From Sorghum bicolor (lineage: Eukaryota; Streptophyta; Magnoliopsida; Poales; Poaceae), in NCBI RefSeq assembly GCF_000003195.3, contig NC_012875.2:18882990-18946989 (forward strand): a stretch of 64,000 nt of DNA, read 5' to 3'. A program made the translations under genes and the position numbers. The notes below the pieces were generated by a model, which ran no database searches, was not told where the DNA came from, and worked only from the letters and a program-made list of their open reading frames with translations. Below are positions 42,951-54,082 of the stretch, piece by piece; the first letter of the stretch is position 1; each line of letters starts with the position of its first letter.

Positions 42951-43770
42951 ATGGCGCCAGGTAAGACCAATCCGTTGCAGTCGGAGCGTGCGTGCCGCCA
43001 GTTGCGGGATGCGAAGGGTAAGTTCACCTTGCCCTCATCGTCAGCGGTGCCGAGTCATCTCCGGGGCACTGTACAGCCCCGTACCCCTGCCTCAGCAGTA
43101 CCGCGTACTCGCTCGGCCGCCATACAGGCCGGGACCCCATCCTCATCGGTGGTGCATCGACTTGCACCTATCCAGGTCGATAGTAGCTCCTCGTCCTCCG
43201 ACGACTCCACCTGTGATGAGAAAGACGATCATGACTCTGTGGTGAGAATATTTTTTCCAAGCTATCATTTGACTCTTTTGTGTAGTCATTATTTTTGTTT
43301 GGTGTATGGTGTTTGCTTCAGCTTTAACTATGACAAAGATGATAGCAGTGATCTCTGCTAGAACTAAAAACACTGGAGCACAGGGCAAGTGTAATTAAAA
43401 CCTGTAGAGTTCCTTGCCATTGTTTTACTCCAGATGCATGGATCCTGATTCCTTAAATTGATATTGACATACTGTGTATAGCATGCATGAATGAAAGAAC
43501 TGCCAATTGGAGCAGTATATATTTTGAGGTAGCTATGTTTCTTAAACCAATAACATACAGCTGCTATGTTTTTTTATTAGATCTTTATTTTGTGTGCAGA
43601 CTTGCGCTTGTTGTGTGAAGCTGAAGGAGCTAGACACCAAGTACAGCAGGAAACTTCAGAAATTGGAGCAGATCATCTACCAGCTGAAGTGTCAGGTCAA
43701 GGAACTGAAAAAGAAGAAGTTGGACATGCAAGTTTGTTGGATGTACGACATGGATAGCTTTTGGAAGTAG
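42951..43770 (+). CDS. Small gene inside the CACTA, opposite strand, two exons, about 153 aa
   Basis: Exon 1 is 42951-43241 and exon 2 is 43600-43770. The intron begins GTGAGAATA and ends TGTGTGCAG, and the frame is kept. Exon 1 gives a basic N-terminus (MAPGKTNPLQSERACRQLRD), a Ser/Pro-rich middle and an acidic Ser/Asp run (SSSSSDDSTCDEKDDHDS). Exon 2 gives CACCVKLKELD and a Lys-rich coiled coil (LEQIIYQLKCQVKELKKKK), ending near DMDSFWK. It lies head-to-head with the tnpA-like gene, about 535 bp away, and on the strand opposite to both transposition genes. I do not recognise a family. It could be an accessory CACTA gene or a captured host fragment. Confidence 0.45.
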
Positions 43771-44347
43771 GACTGGTCATGTTAGCAGTCTTAAATTTTG
43801 TCGAAAACTGATTATATGCATATCATGTGGTCATGCACTAGATGAACTGCAGTATATGAATGGCTGAAGTAATATGCTTTGTATCTAATGTATGCTATGA
43901 TGTTAAATATTCTCTAGTCAAATACTATGATCCAAAATTCTACTATGTCACTGACTCACTGTATGCTCTGGGTCATTCCTGGGAAATTCTACTATGTGAC
44001 ATATGTAATTGTAGTCCTAATATCTGATGAAAACATATTATATGCAGATCATGTGGTATGAATTCACAGTGTCATGAAATACTTAAAGAAAAATATTGTC
44101 AGAGTTCTGCATGACAGGTTCCCAATTAAAGCATAGGTAGCACTTAGGATAAAAATACATAGTAGTGCAGATAGGTACAACTTAGGATAGAAATAACATA
44201 GAAGTACTACAAATCATCATCTTCATCGTCGTACATATCATCATTGTTATCATCGCCCCCATCACTACAGTACTGCAGTATTGTCTCATCATCCCCCTCA
44301 TCATCACTATCTTCCTGAATAATAGGTTGATTCTTGCTTCTTATAAG

Positions 44348-47300
44348 CTATTCTAAATTTTCTTCAATTATAGTGGCTTCTCCACCTTGAATATTGACCC
44401 TATCCTCATTATGATCACCTGCTTCCACTATATGCTCAGTATCAGAACAATAATCATCCTGATGCACTTCATGACTGCCCTCATCTTTTTCAGCCACATC
44501 ATAAATATTTCTATGTTCAAATATCTGCACAACTCACCAGTCTTTACCTAAAGATGTGTCTTGCAGATAAAAAATCTTTTTAGATTGAGTTGACAAGATG
44601 AAAGGATTAGTCTTGTACCATAATGACTGCACATTGATGGATTTGAAATGTCCGTCATCTCGAAGGCCTCTCGTCTTGCTATCTTGGTTGAACCAATCAC
44701 GTCGAAATATAACCACCGTCCGACGGACTTGAAGATTTGAGTTATGTTCCAACTCAAGTACCTCTTTGAGGACACCATAAAAATCTAATTCATTCCCATT
44801 ATGTGAACCTTCAGTCATGACACCACTATTTTGTGTCTGTAGAAACTTCTCACGATCCACACTGCTGTACCGCACTCCATTAACCTTGCAAGCTGCACAA
44901 CTCTTAACTCACAGATCTGGGCCACATGAGAGTGCCCACAGTCCTTCGCTAACCGATTCTGGATTCTCCTTGCGTTTGTTCTCAATCTAATGCAACAAAA
45001 GCAGTTCAATAATTACATTTGCAGACTAATGCATTACTAAAACTATTAACACAATGTGTACTGACTTACATGGCACCTAAACCACTTTGCAAATCCTTGT
45101 TCAACCATTCTATCAACATCATGTGCACCTTGTAGCAGTAGCTCCTCCCTATACAAGCTATAGGGCAAAGCATAGTCATAATAATAATTTGAAAATTTAT
45201 AAATAAACTAAATCTCAAACATAAACAATATACTTACTCCAAATGTTCCTCCACTTCATCACAATTATTTAGCACATACCAAACTAACTTATTGAGGACA
45301 ACATCATCAATGTATTGAATCCTATTAGATCCAACAAGAGTAACACCATGGTTAAAAATAGATATGTCATCAGCCAATGGCATCTCTCCACCACTATCAT
45401 CATCATGATTACATCTATTATCAATATCCTCCATGTACCTAGAACAAAAAATCAAGGTGTCACTTGCCATATATGCCTCATCAAATGATCCTTCTGGCCT
45501 AGCCTTGTTCCTTACAAAATTCTTCAAAGTGCCTAGCCGCCTTTCTATTGGGTACATCCATCCATACTGAACGGGTCCTCTAAGATGTGCCTCGTCAGGA
45601 AGATGGACAACCAAGTGCACCATGACATCAAAAAAGGCAGGTGGAAAGATTTTCTCAAGCTTGCATAGGATCAATGGAATTTCTTCTTTTAGCCATTTCA
45701 CAACATCTATCCGTAGATTTCTACTACATAGTTCCCTAAAGAAGGTACCGAGCTCCGCAATTGCTTCATATACATCTTTTCTCACCAATCCTCTTAGGCC
45801 AGCAGGTATGATTCTTTGCAGAAGTATGTGGCAAGAATGTGTTTTCAGCTTTCCCTGCAACTTCGAACCGTCTTCACTTATGTATCTTGCTAGGTTAGCT
45901 GCATATCCATCAGGGAACTTGATACCTTTGAGAAACTTGCAAAACTCAATTCTTTGATTCTTTCCCAACACATATGGAGCAGGTGGAGCAGTGACTGAGT
46001 TTTCATGCTGCTTTAAGTGCAATTCAGGTCTTATGCCCATATCATGCAAATCTAGCCTAGCATTGGTTGTGTCCTTCGTCTTACCCTGTACATTGAGCAA
46101 TGTGCCAAGAATGTTTTCACATATGTTTTTCTCAATGTGCATCACATCGAGATTATGTGGAAGCTTCAAATCTTTCCAATATGGCAATCTCCACAACCCA
46201 GCTTTGCGGCTATAAATCCTTGGACCCTCATTGCGCTTCCTTTTATTCCCAGAAAATTCAGGATGTTTCCCTGGTCTAACATCTTTCACCTTCTCTAGCT
46301 CCTCTATGACCTCCTCCAAAGTGAACTTGCCTGGCTGATCTTTATTTTCACGCTTACCATCGAAAGCCAAGTTTCTTCTCCATGCATGTGTCTTTGAAAG
46401 CTAACGACGATGTCCAATGTAACATAGCTTATTCCTTATAGCCCGAGACAATGGATCCTTTTCGCAATGAATACATGCATAATACCCTTTTGTTGTTCGC
46501 CCTGATAATGTGCTTAACGCTGGATAATTATGTATACACCACAACACAGCAGCACAAAGGTCAAACTTCCGACCACTAGATGCATCGAAGGTACTCACAC
46601 CCTTCCATAGTTCGAGCAGTTCTTCAATACGGGGCTCAAGGAACAAATCAAAATCCTTTCCTGGAGATTTTGGACCTAGAATGAGTAAAGACATAAAGCA
46701 GTTTGTTGGATTCACGCATTCCCATGGTTAGAGATTGAGTGGAGTCAAAAGCACTGGCCACATACTGTACTGGGTACTCATGTTACCAAATGGATTGAAT
46801 CCATCGGTAGCTAAGGCAAGCCTCAAGTTCCTTGGGTCTCGTGCAAAATCAGGAAATTTCCTGTCAAAGTCCTTCCATGCTTCCCCATCAGCTGGATGGC
46901 TCATCACATTGTCGACTGGCTTCCTCATTTTCTTGTGCCACTGTGTTTCCTCAGAAGTTTGCTTTGAAGCAAAAATTCTTTTCAACCTTGGTAAAAGAGG
47001 AAAATACCTTAATACCTTTTGTGGAACCCGTCTGCTCCCTGTTTCATCCTCCCATCTAGACGTCTTGCATACCGGGCACACATTTTCTTTTTCATATTTC
47101 TTCCGAAACAATACACAATTGTTCTTGCACACATGGATGTTTTTGAATGCAAGCCCCAGCTCTCCAAGATATTTCTTCGACTCTTCATATGATTTTGGCA
47201 ACTCACTCTGAGGAAATCCAGATGACAACAACTTCATCATTGTGGAAAATGCTGTATTGCTGATTCGATAACGAGACTTGATATACAACATCCTCACCAG

Positions 47301-47765
47301 AAAAGAGAACTTTGAATGGCTAGATCCTAGGCTAAGTGACTTCTTCGCATCTTCAAGGACTCTTGCAAACCTTGGTTGTTCCCCATCAGCCTCTGATGCA
47401 ACATACAGATCCCCTATCAACTCCTATACTCCGTGATCCTCATCATACTCATCATCAAGCACATCCACATGTATCCCAAAGTCATGATCACTCCCTCCAA
47501 CCTCCTGATCCACAGTATCAACTACTACAGCATCTGCCGACTCCCCGTGCTCAATCCACCTGGTGTATGTAGCTGACATTCCATAAATGTGGATATGGTC
47601 ACTTACATCATCCTGAGGACGCATAATATGATTAAGACATTTGCGGCATGGACAAAGTATATGGCTATCTTCGGGGTATCTTTCCCTAACAAATTTCATA
47701 AACTCTTCAACTCCTTTCGTATATGCAGTTGTAAATTGTGTCCCATAAATCTAGCTTCTATCCAT
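44348..47765 (-). pseudogene. tnpD: CACTA transposase (tnpD / TNP2 family), spliced, with nonsense codons
   Basis: Exon 1 runs from ATG at 47765 to 45238, exon 2 is 45157-45070 and exon 3 is 44986-44348. Each junction has GT...AG and keeps the frame. The N-terminus is the transposase-associated domain (CPCRKCLNH, IYGMSATYTRW). The TNP2 core follows (LVRMLYIKSRYRISN, LRLALATDGFNPFGN, GRTTKGYYACIHCEK), then a DUF4218-like region (KLPHNLDVMHIEKNICENIL, PAFFDVMVHLVVHLPDEA, GWMYPIERRLGTLKNFV). The C-terminal exons hold LLQGAHDVDRMV and VIFRRDW. In-frame stops lie at 47751-47753, 47424-47426, 46728-46730, 46401-46403, one near 44910 in exon 3 and one near 44531-44536. No frameshift is needed. Transposition activity is therefore lost. 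Confidence 0.85.
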
Positions 47766-48279
47766 CTGTTTCGACACTAGAATAAATGTTGTACTCAATC
47801 AACAAATTCGAAATAAAATCATATTAACAATTTCCAAATTAAACAAATGCATATATGTACAAAATTTTAAACAAACAAATTAAAGTTCATTCAACAATAT
47901 TCATAACAATAAACTAACACGTGCTGATATGTAAAAAAACAAACATTGTACTATGCCCCTGCTACAATTAAAATTAATTAAATGTAACTGCGAAACAAAT
48001 CCTTATCCTAATGAATAATGGTAGTACTATGTACAGCTCAACAATATGAATTTAACAAAATTTGAATGGATCAAATCGGAGCTAAAAGAGCAATTTATGA
48101 GCATCTAAATTTATTAACAATTCATAAATTTTAAAATATTCTTTTGAATAAACCTTGTACACGGTGATCCACCGCTCGCGTGCCACGCGCGCCTTGATGC
48201 GTAGCTCTACCGCACAACGTCGGCCAAGCTGACTCGTGTGCGAGCACCACCAAGGCAGGGTGTCATGACAGGAGACAGT
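47766..48279. other. Upstream region of CACTA tnpD
   Basis: AT-rich from 47780 to 48160, then a GC-rich patch (48165-48275). It is probably the promoter and start of the subterminal region of the CACTA 5' end, cut at 48279 by the SIRE LTR. No gene is seen. Confidence 0.5.
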
Positions 48280-50188
48280 TGAAAGGTCCTAGTATGGCTA
48301 GAGGGGGGTGAATAGCCTATTTAAAAATTCTACAAATTCACTAAAGCAAGAGGTTAGTAAATAACAAAGCGTAGCTTTTTTCTCTAGCTCTAATGGGGGG
48401 TTTGCAAGCCACCTAACCAACAATTCTAGTTGATATGATCACTAAGCACACAAGAGCTATGTCACTACTTACACTAGAGAGCTATCTAAAGTTTCTATAC
48501 AAGAAAGTAAGCTACTCTAGTTTGCGGGAATGTAAGAGAGATGGTTTGATCTTTATACCGCCGCGTAGAGGGGATGAACCAATCAATAAAATGAAGTCCA
48601 AACACCGAGAGAAATCCAATCAACAAACACAATGGAGACAAGCAATTTTTCTCCCGAGGTTCACGTGCTTGCCGGCACGCTACGTCCCCGTTGTGTCGAC
48701 CAACACTTGGTGGTTCGGTGGCTAAGAGGTGTAGCACGAACCTCATCCTGACTAGGACACCACAAGAACCTACCCACAAGTGAGGTAGCTCAATGACATG
48801 AGCAATCCACTAATGTTGCCTTTGGCTCTCCGTTGAGGTAGGCACAAACCTCTCACAATCACCGAGAAATTCGCCACGAACAATCACCAACTCGTGCCAA
48901 TCCTCCTCCGCTGCTCCAAGCCGTCTAGGTGGCGGCAACCACCAAGAGTAACAAGAAAATCACAGCCAAATCGATCCCCAAGTGCCACTAGATGCAATCA
49001 CTCAAGCAAATGCACTTGGAATCACTCCCTGTCTCACAAAGATGTTTAATCTATGAAGGAGATGAGTGGGAGGTGTTTGCTTAGGCTCACAAGGATGTCA
49101 AGTATGTTAGAATGCCAAGACTGTGAGCCCCAAGTCGGCCAAACACGTATTTATTGCCCCTCAAATAAATAGAGCCGTTAGCTTTTGCACTGGGCAAAAC
49201 ACAGGGTCACCGGACGCTCTTAAAGGGGCACCGGACGCTCAACACCTGCGTCCGGTGCTCCAGACGCGACCACATGTCACCTTCTGAAACTCTCGTGTCA
49301 GAGTTTAACGGTCACCTGCAGTGCACCGGACGCTGAGCAAGTTGGCACCGGACGCGTCCGCTGCGCACCGGTCTTAAACATAGAGAGGTCTGCAAATGCG
49401 CTAGGTTACCGGAAGCTGAGCACCGGACGCGTCCGGTGCTCACCGGTCTTAAACCCAGAGAGCATTGCAAAACGCGCAGGGCACCGGACGCACACCACCG
49501 AACGCTCAGCCTTAGCGTCCGGTGCTTAACCCTAGCACCACAGCACACCGGACGCTCAGCCTCAGCGTCCGGTGCCTCAAAGGCCAGCGTCCGGTGAGTG
49601 TTTCTCAGCGAGAAACACTCCCACGACTTCTCCAAAAATTCCCACTGGCGCAATAGAAAATATGCACTTCATTTTCTCCAAAAATTCCCACCCATCCTCT
49701 CTCTACCTTTCAAACTCCACCTCCTTCTCAAAGTGTGCCAACACCACAATGTGTAAACCAACATGTGCACATGTGTTAGCATTTTCACAAACATTTTCTT
49801 CGAAGGAGTTAAGTTAGCTCACTAGGTTCTAAATGCATGCACAAGAACAATGACACCTAGTGGCACTCGATAACCGCTTAGCCAAAGAATTCCCCTCTTT
49901 ATAGTACGGCCATCTATCCTAAATGTGATCACACCCTCTATGGTGTCTTGATCACCAAAACCAAAACCCTAAGAAATACCTTTGCCTTGATCTCCATAGG
50001 GTTTTGTTTTTCTCTTTCTTCTTTTCCAAGTTGAGCACTTGATCATCTTGTGGTCATCACCATCATCACCATGATCATCACTTGCTCCATCACTTGGCAT
50101 GTACCAACCTCATTAAGTCTACACATACTTAGCATAGAGGTTAGTACTAGGGTTTCATCAATTATCCAAAACCAAACTTGGGCTTTCA
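48280..50188 (-). mobile_element. SIRE/Opie-like copia 3' LTR (1.9 kb)
   Basis: Ends TGAAAG and CTTTCA match the LTR at 8417-10316, as do the internal landmarks (a GGTGAATAGCCTATTTAAA start, the CACCGGACGC cluster, the AAACTTGGGCTTTCA end). A polypurine tract lies on its right side, so in minus orientation it is the 3' LTR. It inserted in the CACTA upstream region. Bases 48275-48279 (ACAGT) would be one target copy. Confidence 0.9.
49200..49600. repeat. Second cluster of CACCGGACGC / GCGTCCGGTG motifs
   Basis: The motif spacing resembles the first cluster (9300-9700), with inverted pairs such as CACCGGACGCGTCCGGTG at about 49421-49438. Confidence 0.85.
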
Positions 50189-50202
50189 ATCTCCCCCTTT
50201 TT
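50189..50202 (-). other. Polypurine tract of SIRE-like copia
   Basis: The minus strand reads AAAAAGGGGGAGA directly before the LTR start TTGAAAGCCC. It is the expected plus-strand priming site. Confidence 0.85.
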
Positions 50203-51060
50203 GGTAATTGATGACAACCCTTTTTACAAAGATTTTCAATAAAATTTTCTTGGATTCATGTTGCTTGCCCAAGCATTTTACCATGTGCAAAGGTTATGGA
50301 CAAGTTTCATAAACCCAAACTGGTAGCAATTGCTCCCCCTACATATGAGCTAAGAGTTTGGATTTGAAAGCTTGCACATATGCTTGAATAGGAAATATAG
50401 GAGTCAATTTCTACCAAATGATGCTAAGGTGTAAAGAATGGACCTTTGAAGCGTGATACCAATCGGAGATGCCAATGTATACCATCCTTAGCACCATTAG
50501 TAACTAGACATTCAAAAAACTAGAACACCCTGTGAGATCAACATTATAAACAAGGTTCTAGTACTACTTGTGAAATAACTTAAAAGTCTAGTTGCACTTC
50601 CTATGCATGCTAGTTCTTCATTTCATCAATCAAACTTATAACTAGCATACACCACACAAGTAAGGTATCGGAGAGAAAACTTCTAAAACTAATGCAAATG
50701 CAAGCAAACATATGTGATGCACATTCAAATGCAACATACAAGTTTATGAGCTTGCTCCCCCTACTTGTGTGCTTCAAAATTTTAATTTGATCCCCTTCTT
50801 TTATCATGTTACTTCCCTATCTTAAATCTTTGGGAAATTTTCTCCCCCTTTGTCATCAATGACCACAAAAGGTGAGCTCAAATTTTAGATAGGTTAGTGT
50901 GAAACCATGTGACGTGAGATCATTTTCCCAAATTGGTCCAATCTAGATTACTTGCCTAAGATATTTAACTCGGTTTGATCCAAGGACAAGCTTCTTCACA
51001 CCTCAAAATAAGGGTTATCTTGTACCATGTGTTGACACTAGCTAACACCACTTAGATACT
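50203..51060 (-). mobile_element. 3' internal noncoding part of SIRE-like copia, truncated
   Basis: AT-rich sequence with repeated TGCTCCCCCT-type stretches (50331, 50754) typical of the region between pol and the 3' LTR in SIRE/Opie elements. No coding frame is present. The boundary with the next element is near 51060. The pol, gag and 5' LTR of this copy are missing or displaced out of the window. Confidence 0.65.
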
Positions 51061-51069
51061 AGGTTGTCA

Positions 51070-51086
51070 TCCCCAGCATGGTGCCA
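51070..51086 (-). other. PBS-like site beside Athila/Tat-type LTR
   Basis: The minus strand reads TGGCACCATGCTGGGGA, close to the TGGCGCC..GCCGGGGA PBS of Athila/Tat elements, 3 bp inside the LTR end at 51090. Confidence 0.6.
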
Positions 51087-51089
51087 GAG

Positions 51090-52529
51090 TGTACAAAGAT
51101 ATTTATAAATGTAAAGGCTCTCTTAGAAAATAATCTATTCTATCTGCAAGCGCACAAATAAAATACCTCATTGTAGCATTTCATCAGGATAAGTATTCCA
51201 GGTATCGTTATTTATAATTTTGCTTAAGAGAACAAAAGGGATGAAATTAAATTAAGGACAAAATCTATCAAGGCATAGACTAGAGATAAACTTGCAAGAA
51301 CATGATTACTAATGAGAAACTCGTCACACAGTCACTTACTTTAGCAGGGGGTAAACCATAAAGATAATGATAATGAATTGTAAGTTCAAGGGTAAATACC
51401 ACAACGATTAGAAAATAGACTACTCCTCATATATGTAAGGTGACGTCGGATTAGCTAGAGAATGGATTCTAAGTTATCTACTATCTACTAAGTCATAATC
51501 TACTCTAGTTATCTACAAGATCATATATAGCATAAAAGACTCTTCATTCATGTATAAGGAACATTGCTAAAGTAAATCAGAACATCGCAAGACTTACTCC
51601 ACAATACCAGTTCTGCCTGTCCTATCAACGGAGGGTGGACTATATAAGAATCAACGAAGCTGTCACTATCGCGAACTACCACACGACCCGGCCAAAAGGA
51701 TACATTTGCAGGTAAATAACATCTAAGCACCACGCCAAAATGTGATCTACCACTTAACTCCCTCGCGTCAAGAGCGAAGCGCTTTGCAAACTTATACATA
51801 AACTCATTATCAATCATAACTATATCAAATATAGAACTAGAGCAAACTAAGAACATAATAATTAGAGACATAATGCAATTAGAACAAAGAATTAGAGAAA
51901 GATATGAATAATACCAATCTTTATTACCGAAGATCCGAATCCAGAGCGTAGTGCTCTACTTCTCTAATTGCTATCTAATCAAACCTCTAAACTTGAAGGA
52001 TTAGGGAGTAGCTAATTCTAATTCTCTGTGGGAGAGAAGTTCTAAACCCTAACTTTGATGGCTACCTCTGATAATGATTTCTTCTCTTCTCCTCTCTCCT
52101 CCAGGGGTGGAGAGGCCTTGGTTATATAGTCCTTTCAAGTGAATTTGGGCCGTTGGATCAAACCGACATTGATTGTATGGTTTAGATTGATCCTTTAGGT
52201 CGGTGGAGCGTAGTCCCGAAAGAGAGTCCTGATTTGACTCTAACCCTGGGCGGGCGCCCTGCCCCCGAGCCCGATCGTCTTCCGCTTCCTTCCCGTGGCT
52301 TCTGGAGTCTTCTAGATTGAGGAAAATTGCGCGGCACGAAATTATCTCGTTGTAAACATGACATGTGGGCCTTCTCTCCATATTCTCTGATAGCCCCCTA
52401 TAGAAATAGATAAACACCAAAGCTCGTGGAATTCTGTCAGATAAAACCCTAATTCTAGATGTTTTGTCCATATTGATCCTTTTCCATGTTTATTTGATGA
52501 TTAATTTTAGTACTTAAGGACCGTCAACA
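51090..52529 (-). mobile_element. Athila/Tat-type LTR (1.44 kb)
   Basis: Plus-strand ends are TGTACAAAG and CCGTCAACA, so it starts TGTTGACGG on the minus strand. Near the left end it has CTGCAAGCGCAC with TTGTAGCATTTCA, and further in GCTGTCAC and AAGCACCACG, all landmarks shared with the LTRs at 14929 and 63280. A PBS-like site is on its left and a purine tract with internal-looking sequence on its right, which is unusual for a single LTR. Confidence 0.65.
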
Positions 52530-53344
52530 AACTCCCCCAAGCTTACCCTTTGCTCGTCCCTGAGCAAACAGCTAAACTCAAACAGATCAGGAGTTGCTTC
52601 GATGTTTTCTTTCCTGACAGGCACACATGCTTTTACATAAAAATTCTTCCAGATTAGTGCAAAGTGTTATGGAGCTTAGTGCCTGCACTTGAGTCTTAAG
52701 TAATAGGCAAATTAATTATGTCAAGCACTATTCCTCCTGTCTATACTTCACCTTTGTTCTGAAGCTTTGTATAAGTTTTCAAAAATAAAACTCAGATTTC
52801 CCAGCAATGATTCTCTCAAGTCTCTCTATATGTGGTATTTGTGGATCCTTACCAAAATGTCACTTACCTATAGCTAATGGAATATTTACGTGGAGCTCAT
52901 AGGAGTGAAAAACAGCTCATACATATGTTCTCTAATCGAGCCATGGATCCAAAGGAACTCAACATATAATTAAATCAAGATGTGCTTGTGTGATGGAGTA
53001 AATGATAGTGATGGTGATAATAAAACTTACTTGTCATTGCTCCTCATATTGCTACCTCTCCTCTTCTTTGATCTTTGCTTTTGGGAGGACATGAGCTATC
53101 TTTTTCTCTCTTTTTTTTCTTTTTTTTCAGGTGGGTAGTAGACACCCCTAATTCTACTGTCGGACACTTGTCCATTTTTTCCGCTCAAGTGGGCATCTTT
53201 GTACCCCTAATTCTACTTCGGACACTTGTCCATTTTTACCTCACGTCTCACTTTTTTTCTTTCTTTTCTGAGGTTCCGGGCACTTACCCCTTTTTATTTC
53301 CTCGCATATTTTTGCATAACCTATGCCTCTTCTGCATTGAATCT
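52530..53344 (-). mobile_element. Polypurine tract and 3' internal region of the LTR element at 51090
   Basis: The minus strand reads AGCTTGGGGGAGTT before the LTR start, preceded by GGGACGAGCAAAGGG, a pattern I know from the 3' internal end of gypsy elements. Noncoding sequence follows to 53344. It includes an imperfect direct repeat (CCCCTAATTCTACT with CGGACACTTGTCCATTTTT at about 53147 and 53206) and a T-rich run at 53100-53128. The Tat LTR begins at 53345. Confidence 0.6.
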
Positions 53345-54042
53345 TGTTGACACCGTTTTTGGACACGTACCCAGAGACCAGCAGAGTATAGATCGGCAGG
53401 TGGAGCAAGAGTAACTAGCTTGCAGAAGAGTTGCTGATGAGGATGGGTGCCGATGAAGGTGGTGATGTGTTCTTGCCGATGATCAATTCTGGTGCTTGCC
53501 GATGGCCATAACAGGAAGACTGCTGATGACTCTGAAGGAAAGCGTGGAGGTTGCCGATTGATCTGTGGCAGTGTCCCGGTCGGTTACAAGGGGTTGTTTT
53601 TATGTTTTCCTTAGTTGTTTAAATTCGTTTTGTATACGGATTCTGTTTAATTTAGAATTCGATTCCTAGTCATGTCTGATTGTAGCTCTTTGAGCAGGGT
53701 ATAAATGTGGACCTTAGGGCCTTGTAATGAGACATCTATCAATCGATCAATCAATCAAACACCAGTTTTTACTCATATTCTAGCATCTACTATTTCGACG
53801 ACTTCGTCATCCTTTTTTCTTTTTACTACGAGTTCTTAGGAATTCGTCGACTTAAGCTCGGCGTGTTCTCAAGTTCCGCGTGAATACCTCTTGGCCGTGG
53901 CATCCGGGCGCATCGCTGTTGTCGGGACCAAAGTATTCGAGTTACCACCTTTGCCGATAGTAAGGTCAAATCGGCTGGCACGCCTTAACGTTTAAACCGG
54001 GTATTAGCCCTTTGTGTTTGCAGATCAGCTTTTGCATCAACA
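53345..54042 (+). mobile_element. 5' LTR of Tat element (about 0.7 kb)
   Basis: The start is TGTTGACACCGTTTTTGG and the end is near TTTGCATCAACA. A TATA box (TATAAAT, 53700-53706) is followed by a leader with ATCAATCGATCAATCAATCA. Several TGCCGATGR repeats lie in the first 230 bp. Downstream, TTTTGGCACGCC (54047-54058) is the likely PBS. Confidence 0.75.
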
Positions 54043-54046
54043 CATC

Positions 54047-54058
54047 TTTTGGCACGCC
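54047..54058 (+). other. Likely PBS of Tat element
   Basis: TTTTGGCACGCC shortly after the LTR end resembles the TTTGGCGCGCC-type leader start of Tat elements. The match is partial. Confidence 0.45.
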
Positions 54059-54082
54059 GATAGATCCAAGATCAAGATCAAC

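Larger units (their letters stand above)
39496..48279 (-). mobile_element. CACTA (En/Spm-type) DNA transposon, interrupted
   Basis: The left terminus CACTACTAGGGAGG starts at 39496 after GTT, the likely 3-bp target copy. Inside are a subterminal repeat region, a tnpA-like gene (42415-40380), a gene on the opposite strand (42951-43770) and a tnpD/TNP2 transposase gene (47765-44348). Both transposition genes point left, so the CACTACTAGGG end is the 3' end. Sequence upstream of tnpD runs to 48279 where a SIRE LTR begins. The right CACTA terminus is not found in this window, so it is presumably beyond the SIRE and other insertions. Confidence 0.85.

Noticed and set aside
46735..47211. 158-codon plus-strand frame
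   Set aside because: It is the antisense of the tnpD core and has no features of its own.
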